Of a stretch of 64,000 bases of DNA, positions 8,283-16,787 are shown piece after piece. Positions within the stretch are counted from its first letter, which is position 1. The number at the start of each line of letters is the position of its first letter. The notes beneath the pieces are model-generated. The model ran no database searches. It saw only the letters and a list, made by a program, of their open reading frames with translations, and had not been told where the DNA came from. The DNA comes from Micromonospora sp. FIMYZ51 (lineage in GTDB: Bacteria > Actinomycetota > Actinomycetes > Mycobacteriales > Micromonosporaceae), in the NCBI RefSeq assembly GCF_038246755.1, contig NZ_CP134706.1, positions 3,472,001-3,536,000 on the forward strand, given 5' to 3'. The position numbers and the translations under genes were made by a program.

Positions 8283-9070
8283 GCCGGCACCTCCCGTCGG
8301 ATCGACGGATGCCACCTGAGCAGCCGCCGTTCCAGCTGGCGGGCCAGTATGTTTACCGCCACTCCGAGCAGCCCGGTGACGATGATCAGCGCGTACATCC
8401 GGGGGACGGCGGCACCGGACTGCGCGACGCCGATCTCGTGGCCGAGACCGGGGGCACCGATCACCAGTTCGGCGGTGATGGTGAGGATCAGCGCCACGGC
8501 GGCGGCCAGGCGGACGCCGGTGAGCAGGTACGGCAGCGCGGTCGGCCAGGTGACGTGCCGGATCCGGGCCAGCCGCCCGAGGCCGAAGGTGCGGGCGGTC
8601 TCCTGGGCGACCGGGTCGACGTCCTGCACGCCGTGCAGCACCTGGACGAGCACCTGCCAGAACGCGGCGTAGACCACAAGCAGCAGCACCGATCGCAGGC
8701 TGGTGCCGAAGAGCAGCACGGCCAGCGGGATGAGTGCCACCGAGGGGATGGGACGCAGGAACTCGATCGTGGAGGCGGTGGCCTCCCGCAGGATCGGTGC
8801 GGTGCCGAGCACGAACCCGACGACGATGCCGAGCGCCACGGCGATGAGCAGCCCGAGGAACCATCCCCGGAGGGTGTCGCCCAGGGCGGTCCAGAAGGCG
8901 CCTTCGCCGGCCAGCTCCGCCAGGGCCACCCCGGTGCGGCTGGCCGGCGGCAGGTAGTCCGGTGCGACGACACCGAGCCGCGGCACCACCTCCAGCAGCG
9001 CGAGGAAGGTGGCGAAGCCGAACACGCCGAGCAGCGTCGGGTCGCCGAGCAGCCCGGTTGGACGGCGCAT
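8279..9070 (-). CDS. ABC importer permease (SsuC/TauC type), first
   Basis: This 263-aa permease has membrane helices beginning GVFGFATFLALLEVV, FLGLLIAVALGIVVGFVLG, VALIPLAVLLFG and a C-terminal VTGLLGVAVNILA, plus the cytoplasmic EAA-type loop (QETARTFGLGRLARIRHVTW). ATG at 9070 follows GGGAGAG. It is the first gene of the minus-strand operon, divergent from pcaI across a 284-bp control region. The downstream permease is its likely partner. Confidence 0.9.
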   Translation of the reverse strand: MRRPTGLLGDPTLLGVFGFATFLALLEVVPRLGVVAPDYLPPASRTGVALAELAGEGAFWTALGDTLRGWFLGLLIAVALGIVVGFVLGTAPILREATASTIEFLRPIPSVALIPLAVLLFGTSLRSVLLLVVYAAFWQVLVQVLHGVQDVDPVAQETARTFGLGRLARIRHVTWPTALPYLLTGVRLAAAVALILTITAELVIGAPGLGHEIGVAQSGAAVPRMYALIIVTGLLGVAVNILARQLERRLLRWHPSIRREVPA

Positions 9071-9131
9071 GCAGCTCTCCCGCGTCGGGCGGTCCGGCGG
9101 GACCGGGGGGTGGGTTGGGCCCGCCCGGTCT

Positions 9132-9170
9132 GTTCGCCAACCGAACGGCCGTTCTCATCTAGAACGGTTC
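9132..9170. promoter_or_regulatory. Array of IclR/PcaR-like half sites in the divergent promoter
   Basis: Overlapping inverted repeats follow each other: GTTCGCCAACCGAAC (9132-9146), GAACGGCCGTTC (9143-9154), GTTCTCATCTAGAAC (9151-9165) and GAACGGTTC (9162-9170). The 15-bp units have 5-bp arms and a 5-bp centre, the geometry and GTTCG/CGAAC half-site of PcaR/PobR-type IclR sites. The dyad centres are about 9-10 bp apart, near one helical turn. The array lies in the 284-bp gap between the transporter operon and the pca operon. Confidence 0.7.
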
Positions 9171-9300
9171 CACGTGGTCTGGCCCGCGTCAACGGATCGC
9201 CGCGAGTTTTCGGCAACCGGGCCCGACGTCGCACACAACGCAGTTCGCGGCACGTTGACGGCACCCGCTGTCGAGCATTATGTTCGAGATAAGTACGCAA

Positions 9301-9315
9301 GTCCGCATACCGAAC
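9301..9315. promoter_or_regulatory. Additional PcaR-like site close to pcaI
   Basis: GTCCGCATACCGAAC is a 15-bp inverted repeat with one mismatch (GTCCG versus CGAAC) and the same 5-5-5 layout as the distal array. It lies 40 bases before the pcaI start, a position suited to repression or activation of the operon promoter. Confidence 0.5.
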
Positions 9316-9354
9316 ACGGCGCGCGGATCACCGATCGCAGGAGGCGGGAGGCCC

Positions 9355-10173
9355 ATGGCGAAGCTCGTCTCGCTTGCCGACGGCGTCGCGGAACTGGTTC
9401 GCGACGGGGACACGGTGGCGCTGGAAGGGTTCACCCACCTCATCCCGTTCGCCGCCGGTCACGAGATCATCCGACAGCAGCGGCGCGACCTGACCCTGGT
9501 CCGGATGACTCCCGACGTCATCTACGACCAGCTCATCGGTGCCGGCTGCGCGCGTCGGTTGGTCTTCTCCTGGGGCGGCAACCCCGGCGTCGGCTCGCTG
9601 CACCGCTTCCGGGACGCCGTGCAGAACTCCTGGCCGGTCCCGCTGGAGTTGGAGGAGCACAGCCACGCGGGGATGGCCAACCGGTACGTCGCCGGTGCCT
9701 CCGGCCTGCCGTTCGCGGTGCTGCGCGGCTACACCGGCACGGACCTGCCCCGGCACACCACAAACATCCGCCCGATCGAGTGCCCGTTCACCGGGGAGAC
9801 GCTGACCGCGGTGCCCGCCCTGCGTCCCGACGTCACGGTGGTGCACGCCCAGCGGGCCGACCGCGCCGGCAACGTGCAGATGTGGGGGATCACCGGGGTG
9901 CAGAAGGAGGCGGTGCTGGCGGCGCACCGGTCGCTTGTCACCGTCGAGGAGATCGTCGACGAACTCGACCCGGTGCCCGGACAGGTCGTGCTGCCCGGCT
10001 GGGCGGTCACCGCGGTGGCTCGGGTGCCCGGCGGCTCGCACCCGTCGTACACCCAGGGCTACTCGGTGCGCGACAACGACTTCTACGTGGCCTGGGACGA
10101 GATCAGCCGGGACCGCGAGACCTTCCAGGACTGGATCGCGCGGCACGTGCTCACCACGGAGGTGCCGGCATGA
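9355..10173 (+). CDS. pcaI: 3-Oxoadipate CoA-transferase, subunit A
   Basis: This 272-aa family I CoA-transferase alpha subunit has the N-terminal VRDGDTVALEGFTHLIPFAAGHE and a central GYTGTDL/ NIRPIECPFTGE stretch typical of PcaI-like proteins. With PcaJ it transfers CoA from succinyl-CoA to 3-oxoadipate. ATG at 9355 was chosen because GGGAGG precedes it; the upstream in-frame ATG would lie in the operator region. It is the first gene of the pca operon. The frame overlaps pcaJ by ATGA. Confidence 0.9.
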   Translation: MAKLVSLADGVAELVRDGDTVALEGFTHLIPFAAGHEIIRQQRRDLTLVRMTPDVIYDQLIGAGCARRLVFSWGGNPGVGSLHRFRDAVQNSWPVPLELEEHSHAGMANRYVAGASGLPFAVLRGYTGTDLPRHTTNIRPIECPFTGETLTAVPALRPDVTVVHAQRADRAGNVQMWGITGVQKEAVLAAHRSLVTVEEIVDELDPVPGQVVLPGWAVTAVARVPGGSHPSYTQGYSVRDNDFYVAWDEISRDRETFQDWIARHVLTTEVPA

Positions 10174-10925
10174 CGGACTACACCGCCGACGAGATGATGA
10201 CCGTCGCCGCCGCCCGGCAGTTGCGCGACGGTACCGCCTGCTTCGTCGGGATCGGGCTGCCCAGCACCGCGGCGAACCTGGCCCGGGCCACCCACGCGCC
10301 GAACCTCGTGCTGATCTACGAGTCGGGGTGCCTCGGCGCCAAGCCCGACCGGTTGCCGCTGTCCATCGGCGACGGGGTGCTCGCCGACACCGCCGACGCG
10401 GTGGTCTCCGTGCCCGAGGTCTTCAACTACTGGCTCCAGCCCGGCCGCATCGACGTCGGCTTCCTCGGCGCCGCCCAACTCGACCGGTACGGCAACATCA
10501 ACACCACGGTCATCGGCGGCGACTACGCCGACCCGAAGGTACGCCTGCCCGGTGCCGGTGGGGCACCCGAGATCGCCGCCTCCTGCCGCGAGGTGGTGGT
10601 CGTCGTCCGGCAGAGCCTGCGTACCTGCACCGAACGGGTCGACTTCGTCACCTCGGTCGGCTTCGGGTCCGGGCCGGGTGACCGGGAACGGTTGGGCCTG
10701 CGCGGCGGCGGCCCCCGTACGGTGATCACCGACCTCGGCGTCCTCGAAGCGGACCCGGCCACCTGCGAGCTGACCCTGACCCGGCTGCATCCCGGCGTCA
10801 CCGTCGAGCAGGCCCGGGCGGCCACTGGCTGGCCGCTGGCCGTCTCCGCCGAGCTGGTCACCGGCGAACCGCCCACCGCCGAGGAACTCGCCGTGCTGCG
10901 CGCTCTGGAAGCGACGAAGAAGTGA
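10170..10925 (+). CDS. pcaJ: 3-Oxoadipate CoA-transferase, subunit B
   Basis: This 251-aa beta subunit of the family I CoA-transferase carries the active-site Glu region (IYESGCLG, about 53-60), the GIGLPSTAANLA start and the LDRYGNINTT and GAGGAPEIA motifs of this family. It starts by ATGA overlap with pcaI and ends by GTGA overlap with pcaF, giving tight translational coupling of the three terminal beta-ketoadipate genes. Confidence 0.92.
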   Translation: MTDYTADEMMTVAAARQLRDGTACFVGIGLPSTAANLARATHAPNLVLIYESGCLGAKPDRLPLSIGDGVLADTADAVVSVPEVFNYWLQPGRIDVGFLGAAQLDRYGNINTTVIGGDYADPKVRLPGAGGAPEIAASCREVVVVVRQSLRTCTERVDFVTSVGFGSGPGDRERLGLRGGGPRTVITDLGVLEADPATCELTLTRLHPGVTVEQARAATGWPLAVSAELVTGEPPTAEELAVLRALEATKK

Positions 10926-12103
10926 GCCACGACGTCTACGTGCTCGACGCGGTACGCACCCCGATCGGCAGGTACGGCGGCGGCCTGGCCGGCGTACGCC
11001 CCGACGACCTCGCCGCGCACGTGGTCCGCGAGATCGTCGCCCGCAACCCCGGGCTGGACCCGGCCCGCATCGACGACGTGCTGCTCGGCGACGCCAACGG
11101 CGCCGGTGAGGACAACCGGGACGTGGCCCGGATGGCGGTGCTGCTGGCCGGCCTGCCGCCGTCGGTGCCGGGTGCCACCGTCAACCGGCTCTGCGGCTCC
11201 GGCCTGGAGGCGGTGATCGGCGCGTCCCGGGCCATCGCCCTCGGCGACGCCTCGATCTGCCTGGCCGGGGGAGTGGAGTCGATGAGCCGGGCCCCGTGGG
11301 TGCTCACCAAGCCCGAGCAGGGCTACCCGCGCGGGCACGAGACGCTGCACTCGACCACGCTTGGCTGGCGCCTGGTCAACCCCCGGATGCCCGAGCAGTG
11401 GACGGTGCCGCTCGGTGAGGGCGCCGAGATCCTCGCCGAGCGCTACCGGATCGGCCGCGACGCCCAGGACGAGTTCGCGCTGCGCAGCCACCAGCTCGCC
11501 GACCGGGCCTGGCGCGACGGCGCGTACGCCGACGAGGTGACCCTGGTGCCCGACACCGACGTGGAGCGGGACGAGAGCATCCGGCCCACCACCACGATCG
11601 AGGCGCTCGGCCGACTCAAGCCGGTGTTCCGGCCCGACGGCACGGTGACCGCCGGCAACTCCTCGCCGCTCAACGACGGGGCGAGCGTTCTGCTGCTGGC
11701 CGACGCCGCCGCGGCGGCGGAGATCGGCCGCGCACCGCTGGCCCGGATCGTCTCCCGGGCGGCCACCGCGATCGAGCCGCACCTGTTCGGCATCGGCCCG
11801 GTGGCCGCCGCCGAGAAGGCGCTGCGCCGCGCCGGCCTCGGCTGGGGCGATCTCGACGTGGTCGAACTCAACGAGGCGTTCGCCGCGCAGTCGCTGGCCT
11901 GCCTGGCGCAGTGGCCCGACCTCGACCCCAAGATCGTGAACCCGCAGGGCGGCGGCATCGCCCTCGGGCATCCGCTGGGCTCCTCCGGGTCACGCATACT
12001 CGGGTCACTGGCCTGGCAACTGCACCGCCGCGGCGGCGGGCGGGGCCTCGCCGCGATCTGCATCGGGGTCGGCCAGGGCCTGGCCGTCGTACTGGAAGCC
12101 TGA
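10922..12103 (+). CDS. pcaF: 3-Oxoadipyl-CoA thiolase
   Basis: This 393-aa thiolase has the nucleophilic Cys in NRLCGSGLEAV (about residue 91), the His in NPQGGGIALGHPLGSSG and the second Cys in AAICIGVGQG. It cleaves 3-oxoadipyl-CoA to succinyl-CoA and acetyl-CoA. General acetyl-CoA acetyltransferases look similar; the assignment rests on the operon. GTG start overlaps the pcaJ stop. Confidence 0.92.
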   Translation: MSHDVYVLDAVRTPIGRYGGGLAGVRPDDLAAHVVREIVARNPGLDPARIDDVLLGDANGAGEDNRDVARMAVLLAGLPPSVPGATVNRLCGSGLEAVIGASRAIALGDASICLAGGVESMSRAPWVLTKPEQGYPRGHETLHSTTLGWRLVNPRMPEQWTVPLGEGAEILAERYRIGRDAQDEFALRSHQLADRAWRDGAYADEVTLVPDTDVERDESIRPTTTIEALGRLKPVFRPDGTVTAGNSSPLNDGASVLLLADAAAAAEIGRAPLARIVSRAATAIEPHLFGIGPVAAAEKALRRAGLGWGDLDVVELNEAFAAQSLACLAQWPDLDPKIVNPQGGGIALGHPLGSSGSRILGSLAWQLHRRGGGRGLAAICIGVGQGLAVVLEA

Positions 12104-12115
12104 CGGGAGCTGACG

Positions 12116-12856
12116 ATGACCCAGGACACCACCGGCAAGCTGGTGCTGCCGGGCTACCGGCGCGACGATGTCGACGCCCATCCGCCGTTGCTGAGTCCCG
12201 GCTACAAGTCGACCGTGACCCGGGCACCGGGACAGCCGCTGGTCTACCTGCCGCAGCGGCTCACCGAGATCACCGGCCCGCTGCTCGGCGAGGGACGCCT
12301 CGGCGAGTTCGACCACGACCTGACCCGCCAACACGACGGCGAGCCGCAGGGCCAGCGGATCATCGTGCACGGCCGGGTCCTGGACGGCGACGGCCGGCCG
12401 GTGCCGCACACCCTGGTCGAGGTCTGGCAGGCCAACGCCGCCGGCCGCTACCGGCACACGCTTGACAACTGGCCCGCCCCGCTGGACCCGAACTTCACCG
12501 GCGTCGGGCGGGCGCTTACCGACGAGCGGGGGCGCTACGAGTTCGTCACGGTGCAGCCCGGCGCCTACCCGTGGCGCAACCACGACAACGCCTGGCGGCC
12601 CGCGCACATCCACTTCTCGCTGTTCGGCCGGGCGTTCACCCAGCGGCTGGTGACCCAGATGTACTTCCCGGGCGACCCGCTGTTCTTCCAGGACCCGGTG
12701 CTCAACTCGATCCGCGACGAGCAGGCCCGGCAGCGGTTGATCGCCCGCTACGACCACGCCACCACCCGGCCCGAATGGGCGCTGGCCTACGAGTTCGACA
12801 TCGTGCTGCGGGGCCGGGACGAAACCCCCTTCGAGGACGAGGACGACGATGAGTGA
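12116..12856 (+). CDS. pcaH: Protocatechuate 3,4-dioxygenase, beta subunit
   Basis: This 246-aa intradiol dioxygenase subunit contains the non-haem Fe(III) ligands: Tyr in the AAGRYRH stretch, Tyr in QPGAYPW and the two His in RPAHIHFS. It also has the N-terminal PcaH extension with PGYKSTV. Beta subunits carry the iron; the smaller PcaG lacks these ligands. It opens the ring of protocatechuate to 3-carboxy-cis,cis-muconate. The end overlaps pcaG by 8 bases, and the acidic C-terminus (FEDEDDDE) is unusual. Confidence 0.95.
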   Translation: MTQDTTGKLVLPGYRRDDVDAHPPLLSPGYKSTVTRAPGQPLVYLPQRLTEITGPLLGEGRLGEFDHDLTRQHDGEPQGQRIIVHGRVLDGDGRPVPHTLVEVWQANAAGRYRHTLDNWPAPLDPNFTGVGRALTDERGRYEFVTVQPGAYPWRNHDNAWRPAHIHFSLFGRAFTQRLVTQMYFPGDPLFFQDPVLNSIRDEQARQRLIARYDHATTRPEWALAYEFDIVLRGRDETPFEDEDDDE

Positions 12857-13418
12857 GCGCCTGGGCGTCACGCCCGCCCAGACCGTCGGGCCGTACCTGC
12901 ACATCGGCCTGCGCTGGCCCGACGGCCCGTACGTGGTGCCGCAGGGCACGCCCGGGGCGGTCTGGATCCGCGGCCAGATCGTCGACGGCACCGGCGCACC
13001 GGTGGTCGACGCGCTTGTGGAGAGCTGGCAGGCCGACCCGGACGGCCGCTTCGACCACCCCGACGACCCGCGCGGCGCGCGACCCTCGACGGTGCCCGGT
13101 TTCCGCGGCTTCGGTCGCGCCGAGACCGACGCGCAGGGCCGGTACGCGCTGCTCACCGTCAAGCCGGGGGCGTTGCCCGCCGGTGCGGGGGAGACCGAGG
13201 CACCGCACCTGACCCTCTCGGTCTTCGCCCGTGGCCTGCTGCACCGCCTGGTCACCCGGGTCTACTTCCCGGACGAGGCGGGCAACGCCGAGGACCCGGT
13301 GCTGCGTGGCCTCGACCCGGCCCGCCGTGACACGCTGCTGGCAAGTCCCGCACCCGACGGGTACCGGTTCGACATCCGCCTACAGGGAGAGCATGAAACC
13401 GTCTTCTTCGCGGTCTGA
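12849..13418 (+). CDS. pcaG: Protocatechuate 3,4-dioxygenase, alpha subunit
   Basis: This 189-aa alpha subunit starts LGVTPAQTVGPYLHIGL, typical of PcaG, and shares the intradiol sandwich (IRGQIVDGTGAPVVDALVESWQ) without the four iron ligands of PcaH. It forms the (alpha-beta) protomer with PcaH. It overlaps pcaH by 8 bases and pcaB by 26 bases. Confidence 0.95.
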   Translation: MSERLGVTPAQTVGPYLHIGLRWPDGPYVVPQGTPGAVWIRGQIVDGTGAPVVDALVESWQADPDGRFDHPDDPRGARPSTVPGFRGFGRAETDAQGRYALLTVKPGALPAGAGETEAPHLTLSVFARGLLHRLVTRVYFPDEAGNAEDPVLRGLDPARRDTLLASPAPDGYRFDIRLQGEHETVFFAV

Positions 13419-14733
13419 GGCGCTGCTGCGCGGGCTCTCCGGCGCGGCCGACGTCGACGCCGAACTCCACGACCGGGCCCTGTTGCAGGCGATGCTCGAC
13501 ACCGAGGCCGCGCTCGCCCGGGCCGCCGCCGACGTGGGCCTGCTGCCCGCGCCGGTCGCCGACGAGATCGCCGGGCACTGCCGCGCCGAGCGGTACGACC
13601 CGGCGGCGCTGGGCGCCGCGGCCGAGTCCGCCGGTAACCCGGTAGTCCCGCTGGTGCGGGAGCTGACCGCCGCGGTCGCCGAACCGGCCCGGCCCTGGGT
13701 GCATCACGGAGCCACCAGCCAGGACGTGCTCGACAGCGCCCTGTCGCTTGTGGTGCTCCGGGCCGCCGGCCCGCTGCTGCGGCACGTCGAGGCCGCCGCC
13801 GACGCCGCCGCCGACCTGGCCCGGACCCACCGCGACACCCTGATGGTGGCCCGCACCCTCGGCCAGCAGGCCGCTCCGAGCACCTTCGGCCTCAAGGCGG
13901 CCGGCTGGCTGCTCGGCCTGCACGCGGCCCGGCACAGGCTGACCCAGGCCCGGGACACCCTGCCCGCGCAGCTCGGCGGCGCGGTGGGCACCCTCGCCGG
14001 GTACGGGTCGGCCGGTCCGGCGGTGGTCGACCGGTTCGCCGCCCAGCTGGGCCTGGCGGCGAGCCCGCTGCCCTGGCACACCCGCCGGCAACCGGTGCTC
14101 GACCTCGCGGCGGCCCTCGGTGGGCTGCTCGCCGCCACCGGCAAGGTCGCGCTCGACGTCGGCCTGCTCGCCCAGAGCGAGGTCGGCGAGGTCGCCGAGG
14201 GTGGCGAGGGGCGCGGTGGCTCCTCGGCCATGCCGCACAAACGCAATCCGGTGGACTCGGTCCTGGTCACCGCCGCCGCCCGGCGTGGCCCCGGGCTGGT
14301 CGGCACCCTGTTCGCCGCTGCCGGGCAGGAACACGAACGCGCCACCGGCGGCTGGCACGCCGAATGGGAACCCCTGCTCGAACTGCTGCACCTGGCCGGC
14401 GGGGCCGCCGAGCGCACCGCCCGGATGCTCACCGGTCTGCGCGTACACCCGGACCGGATGCGGGCCAACCTCGACGCCACCGGCGGCCTGCTGCTCGCCG
14501 AGGCGGTGGCCGCCCGGCTGGCGCCCGCGCTGGGTCGCGCCGCCGCCCACGACCTGGTCCGGCGGGCCGCCGCCGGGCCGTCCTTCCGGGACGCGCTGCT
14601 CGCCGAGCCCGACGTCCGGGCCCACCTGTCCGAGCCGGACGTCGACGCGGCCCTGGACCCGGCCGGCTGGCTCGGCGCCGCCGGCCAACTGGTCGACCGC
14701 GCCCTCGACCTGCACCGGGACGGAGCACGGTGA
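13393..14733 (+). CDS. pcaB: 3-Carboxy-cis,cis-muconate cycloisomerase
   Basis: This 446-aa member of the fumarase/aspartase superfamily has the signature GSSAMPHKRNPVDSV (about 278-292) and an early HHGATSQDVLDSA motif with catalytic His/Ser neighbours. It lactonises 3-carboxymuconate to 4-carboxymuconolactone. The ATG at 13393 follows AGGGAGAG inside the end of pcaG (26-base overlap). Adenylosuccinate lyase is excluded by operon and length. Confidence 0.93.
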   Translation: MKPSSSRSEALLRGLSGAADVDAELHDRALLQAMLDTEAALARAAADVGLLPAPVADEIAGHCRAERYDPAALGAAAESAGNPVVPLVRELTAAVAEPARPWVHHGATSQDVLDSALSLVVLRAAGPLLRHVEAAADAAADLARTHRDTLMVARTLGQQAAPSTFGLKAAGWLLGLHAARHRLTQARDTLPAQLGGAVGTLAGYGSAGPAVVDRFAAQLGLAASPLPWHTRRQPVLDLAAALGGLLAATGKVALDVGLLAQSEVGEVAEGGEGRGGSSAMPHKRNPVDSVLVTAAARRGPGLVGTLFAAAGQEHERATGGWHAEWEPLLELLHLAGGAAERTARMLTGLRVHPDRMRANLDATGGLLLAEAVAARLAPALGRAAAHDLVRRAAAGPSFRDALLAEPDVRAHLSEPDVDAALDPAGWLGAAGQLVDRALDLHRDGAR

Positions 14734-15521
14734 GCGCCCGGTCCCGGGCGTTGCACGCCACCGTGGACGGCCCACCGCAGGCGCCGGTGCTGGTGCTGGG
14801 CAGTTCCCTGGGCACCACCGGCGCCATGTGGCGACCGCAGCTGGCGGCGCTGGCCGCCCGGTTCCGGGTCATCCGGTACGACCACCTCGGCCACGGCGGT
14901 TCGGCCGTGCCGGCCGGGCCGTACAGCATCGACCTGCTCGGCCGTAAGGTGCTGGCCCTGCTCGACGAACTGGCGGTCGGGCGGGTGCACTACGCCGGGC
15001 TCTCGCTCGGCGGCATGGTCGGCATGTGGCTCGCCGCGCACGCCCCCGAGCGGATCGACCGGCTCGCCCTGCTCTGCACGGCGGCGGCGCTCGGCCCGGC
15101 CGACGGCTGGCGGGCGCGGGCGGCCACCGTGCGCGCCGGCCGGCTGGACAGTGTCGCCGACGCCGTGGTCGGGCGCTGGTTCACCCCCGCCTTCGTCGCC
15201 GCCCACCCGGACACGGTGGCGGTCTACCGGGACATGCTGCTGGCCACCCCGCCGGCCGGGTACGCCGGCTGTTGCGACGCCATCGCCGGCATGGACCTGC
15301 GCGCGGACCTGGCGGCGGTACGCGCACCCACACTGGTGATCGCCGGGGCCGACGACCCGGCCACCGGACCGGAGCAGGTCGCCGACATCGCGCGGCGGAT
15401 CCCGGGCGCCCGGCTGACCGTCCTGCCCGACGCCGCGCACCTGGCCAGCGTCGAGCAGCCCGAGGCGGTGACCCGCCTGCTCACTGCCCACTTCGACCCG
15501 GAAGGCGGGGGGAACCCGTGA
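14730..15521 (+). CDS. pcaD: 3-Oxoadipate enol-lactonase
   Basis: This 263-aa alpha/beta hydrolase has an oxyanion region (GSSLGTTGAMW), the RYDHLGHGGS motif, the nucleophile elbow GLSLGG (Ser about 87), an acid near IAGADDP and a His near PDAAHLAS. Together these define 3-oxoadipate enol-lactone hydrolase. In Streptomyces and Rhodococcus this enzyme is often fused to the decarboxylase as PcaL; here the two are separate, coupled genes (GTGA overlap on both sides). Confidence 0.92.
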   Translation: MSARSRALHATVDGPPQAPVLVLGSSLGTTGAMWRPQLAALAARFRVIRYDHLGHGGSAVPAGPYSIDLLGRKVLALLDELAVGRVHYAGLSLGGMVGMWLAAHAPERIDRLALLCTAAALGPADGWRARAATVRAGRLDSVADAVVGRWFTPAFVAAHPDTVAVYRDMLLATPPAGYAGCCDAIAGMDLRADLAAVRAPTLVIAGADDPATGPEQVADIARRIPGARLTVLPDAAHLASVEQPEAVTRLLTAHFDPEGGGNP

Positions 15522-15898
15522 CCGACAAGCAGCGACACGACGCCGGGATGACGGTGCGCCGGCAGGTGCTCGGCGACGCGCACGTCGACCGGGCCGTCGC
15601 CAACACCGACGAGTTCACCGCCGACTTCCAGAACCTGATCACCCGGTACGCCTGGGGCGAGATCTGGACCCGCGACGGGCTGGACCGGCGCACCCGCAGC
15701 TGCATCACCCTCGCCGTGCTGGCCGCCCTGCACCACGACGAGGAGCTGGCGATGCACGTCCGGGCCGCCCGGCGAAACGGGCTGACACCCGACGAGATCG
15801 GTGAGGTTCTGCTCCAGGTGGCCGTCTACGCTGGCGTACCGGCGGCAAACCGGGCGTTCAAGGTGGCCCAGGCGACTCTGCGGCAGGAGACCGAGTGA
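15518..15898 (+). CDS. pcaC: 4-Carboxymuconolactone decarboxylase
   Basis: This 126-aa protein of the carboxymuconolactone decarboxylase family has WGEIWTRDGLDRRTRS, typical of true PcaC, and HVRAARRNGLTPDEIGEVLLQ. It decarboxylates 4-carboxymuconolactone to 3-oxoadipate enol-lactone. GTG start overlaps the pcaD stop and the gene ends in GTGA overlap with the regulator. Confidence 0.94.
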   Translation: MTDKQRHDAGMTVRRQVLGDAHVDRAVANTDEFTADFQNLITRYAWGEIWTRDGLDRRTRSCITLAVLAALHHDEELAMHVRAARRNGLTPDEIGEVLLQVAVYAGVPAANRAFKVAQATLRQETE

Positions 15899-16677
15899 CC
15901 GACGCGGCGCGCGGAGGCGAGTTCGTCCAGTCGCTGGAGCGCGGCCTGGCGGTGATCCGCGCCTTCGACGCCGAACATCCGCAGCTCACCCTCAGCGAGG
16001 TGGCCCGGGCCACCGGGCTGACCCGGGCCGCCGCCCGCCGCTTCCTGCTCACCCTGGTCGAGCTGGGTTACGTGCACACCGACGGGCGGCTCTTCTCGCT
16101 GCGTCCGCGCATCCTCGACCTCGGCTACGCCTACCTGTCCAGCCTGAGCCTGCCCGAGGTCGCCCAGCCGCACATGGAGGCGCTTGTCGCGCAGGTGCAC
16201 GAATCCTGCTCGGTGTCGGTGCTCGACGGCGGCGAGGTGGTCTACGTCGCCCGGGTACCCACCAAGCGGATCATGACGGTGGGGATCAGCGTCGGCACCC
16301 GGTTCCCCGCGTACGCGACGTCGATGGGGCGAGTGCTGCTCGCCGCCCAGCCCGCCGACTGGCTGGACGGCTACCTCGCCAAGGCGGAACTGCGCCCGTT
16401 GACCCGGCGTACCGTCACCGACCCGGCCAAGCTGCGCGCCATCCTGACGAAGATCGCCGCACAGGGGTACGCCATCGTCGACCAGGAGCTGGAGGAGGGG
16501 CTGCGCTCGCTGGCCGCACCGATCCACGGCGACAACGGATCGGTGATCGCCGCGGTCAACGTCTCGGCGCACGCCAGCCGCGGTTCGTTCGAGATGATCC
16601 GCAAGGAACTGCTGCCGCCGTTGCTGGCCGCCGCGAAACGCATCGAGGAGGATCTGAGCGCCGGCGTGCGCCGCTGA
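15895..16677 (+). CDS. pcaR: IclR-family regulator of the pca operon
   Basis: This 260-aa regulator has an N-terminal winged helix (about 10-65; LTLSEVARATGLTRAAARRFL) and a C-terminal IclR effector domain with MGRVLLAAQP and AAPIHGDNGSVIAAVNVSAHA. The AARRFLLTL and GYVHTDGRLFSLRPRILDLGYAYLSS-type layout is that of PcaR/PcaU/PobR. It is translated with pcaC (GTGA overlap), so the operon encodes its own regulator. It is the best candidate to bind the site array at 9132-9170 in response to an aromatic acid or beta-ketoadipate. Confidence 0.88.
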   Translation: MTDAARGGEFVQSLERGLAVIRAFDAEHPQLTLSEVARATGLTRAAARRFLLTLVELGYVHTDGRLFSLRPRILDLGYAYLSSLSLPEVAQPHMEALVAQVHESCSVSVLDGGEVVYVARVPTKRIMTVGISVGTRFPAYATSMGRVLLAAQPADWLDGYLAKAELRPLTRRTVTDPAKLRAILTKIAAQGYAIVDQELEEGLRSLAAPIHGDNGSVIAAVNVSAHASRGSFEMIRKELLPPLLAAAKRIEEDLSAGVRR

Positions 16678-16787
16678 GCGGTACGCCCGCCGCCCGGTTG
16701 CCGGCACCGCTGCGTCGCCTCCGGCGATCCGCGCCTGTCGCGCCGCTCGCCGTACCACCATGAGTGGGTGCGACGAACGGGGGCGAC

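Noticed and set aside
9009..9354. Extended N-terminus of the frame containing pcaJ and of pcaI
   Set aside because: Extension crosses pcaI out of frame and the operator region; the starts at 9355 and 10170 have ribosome site or stop overlap.
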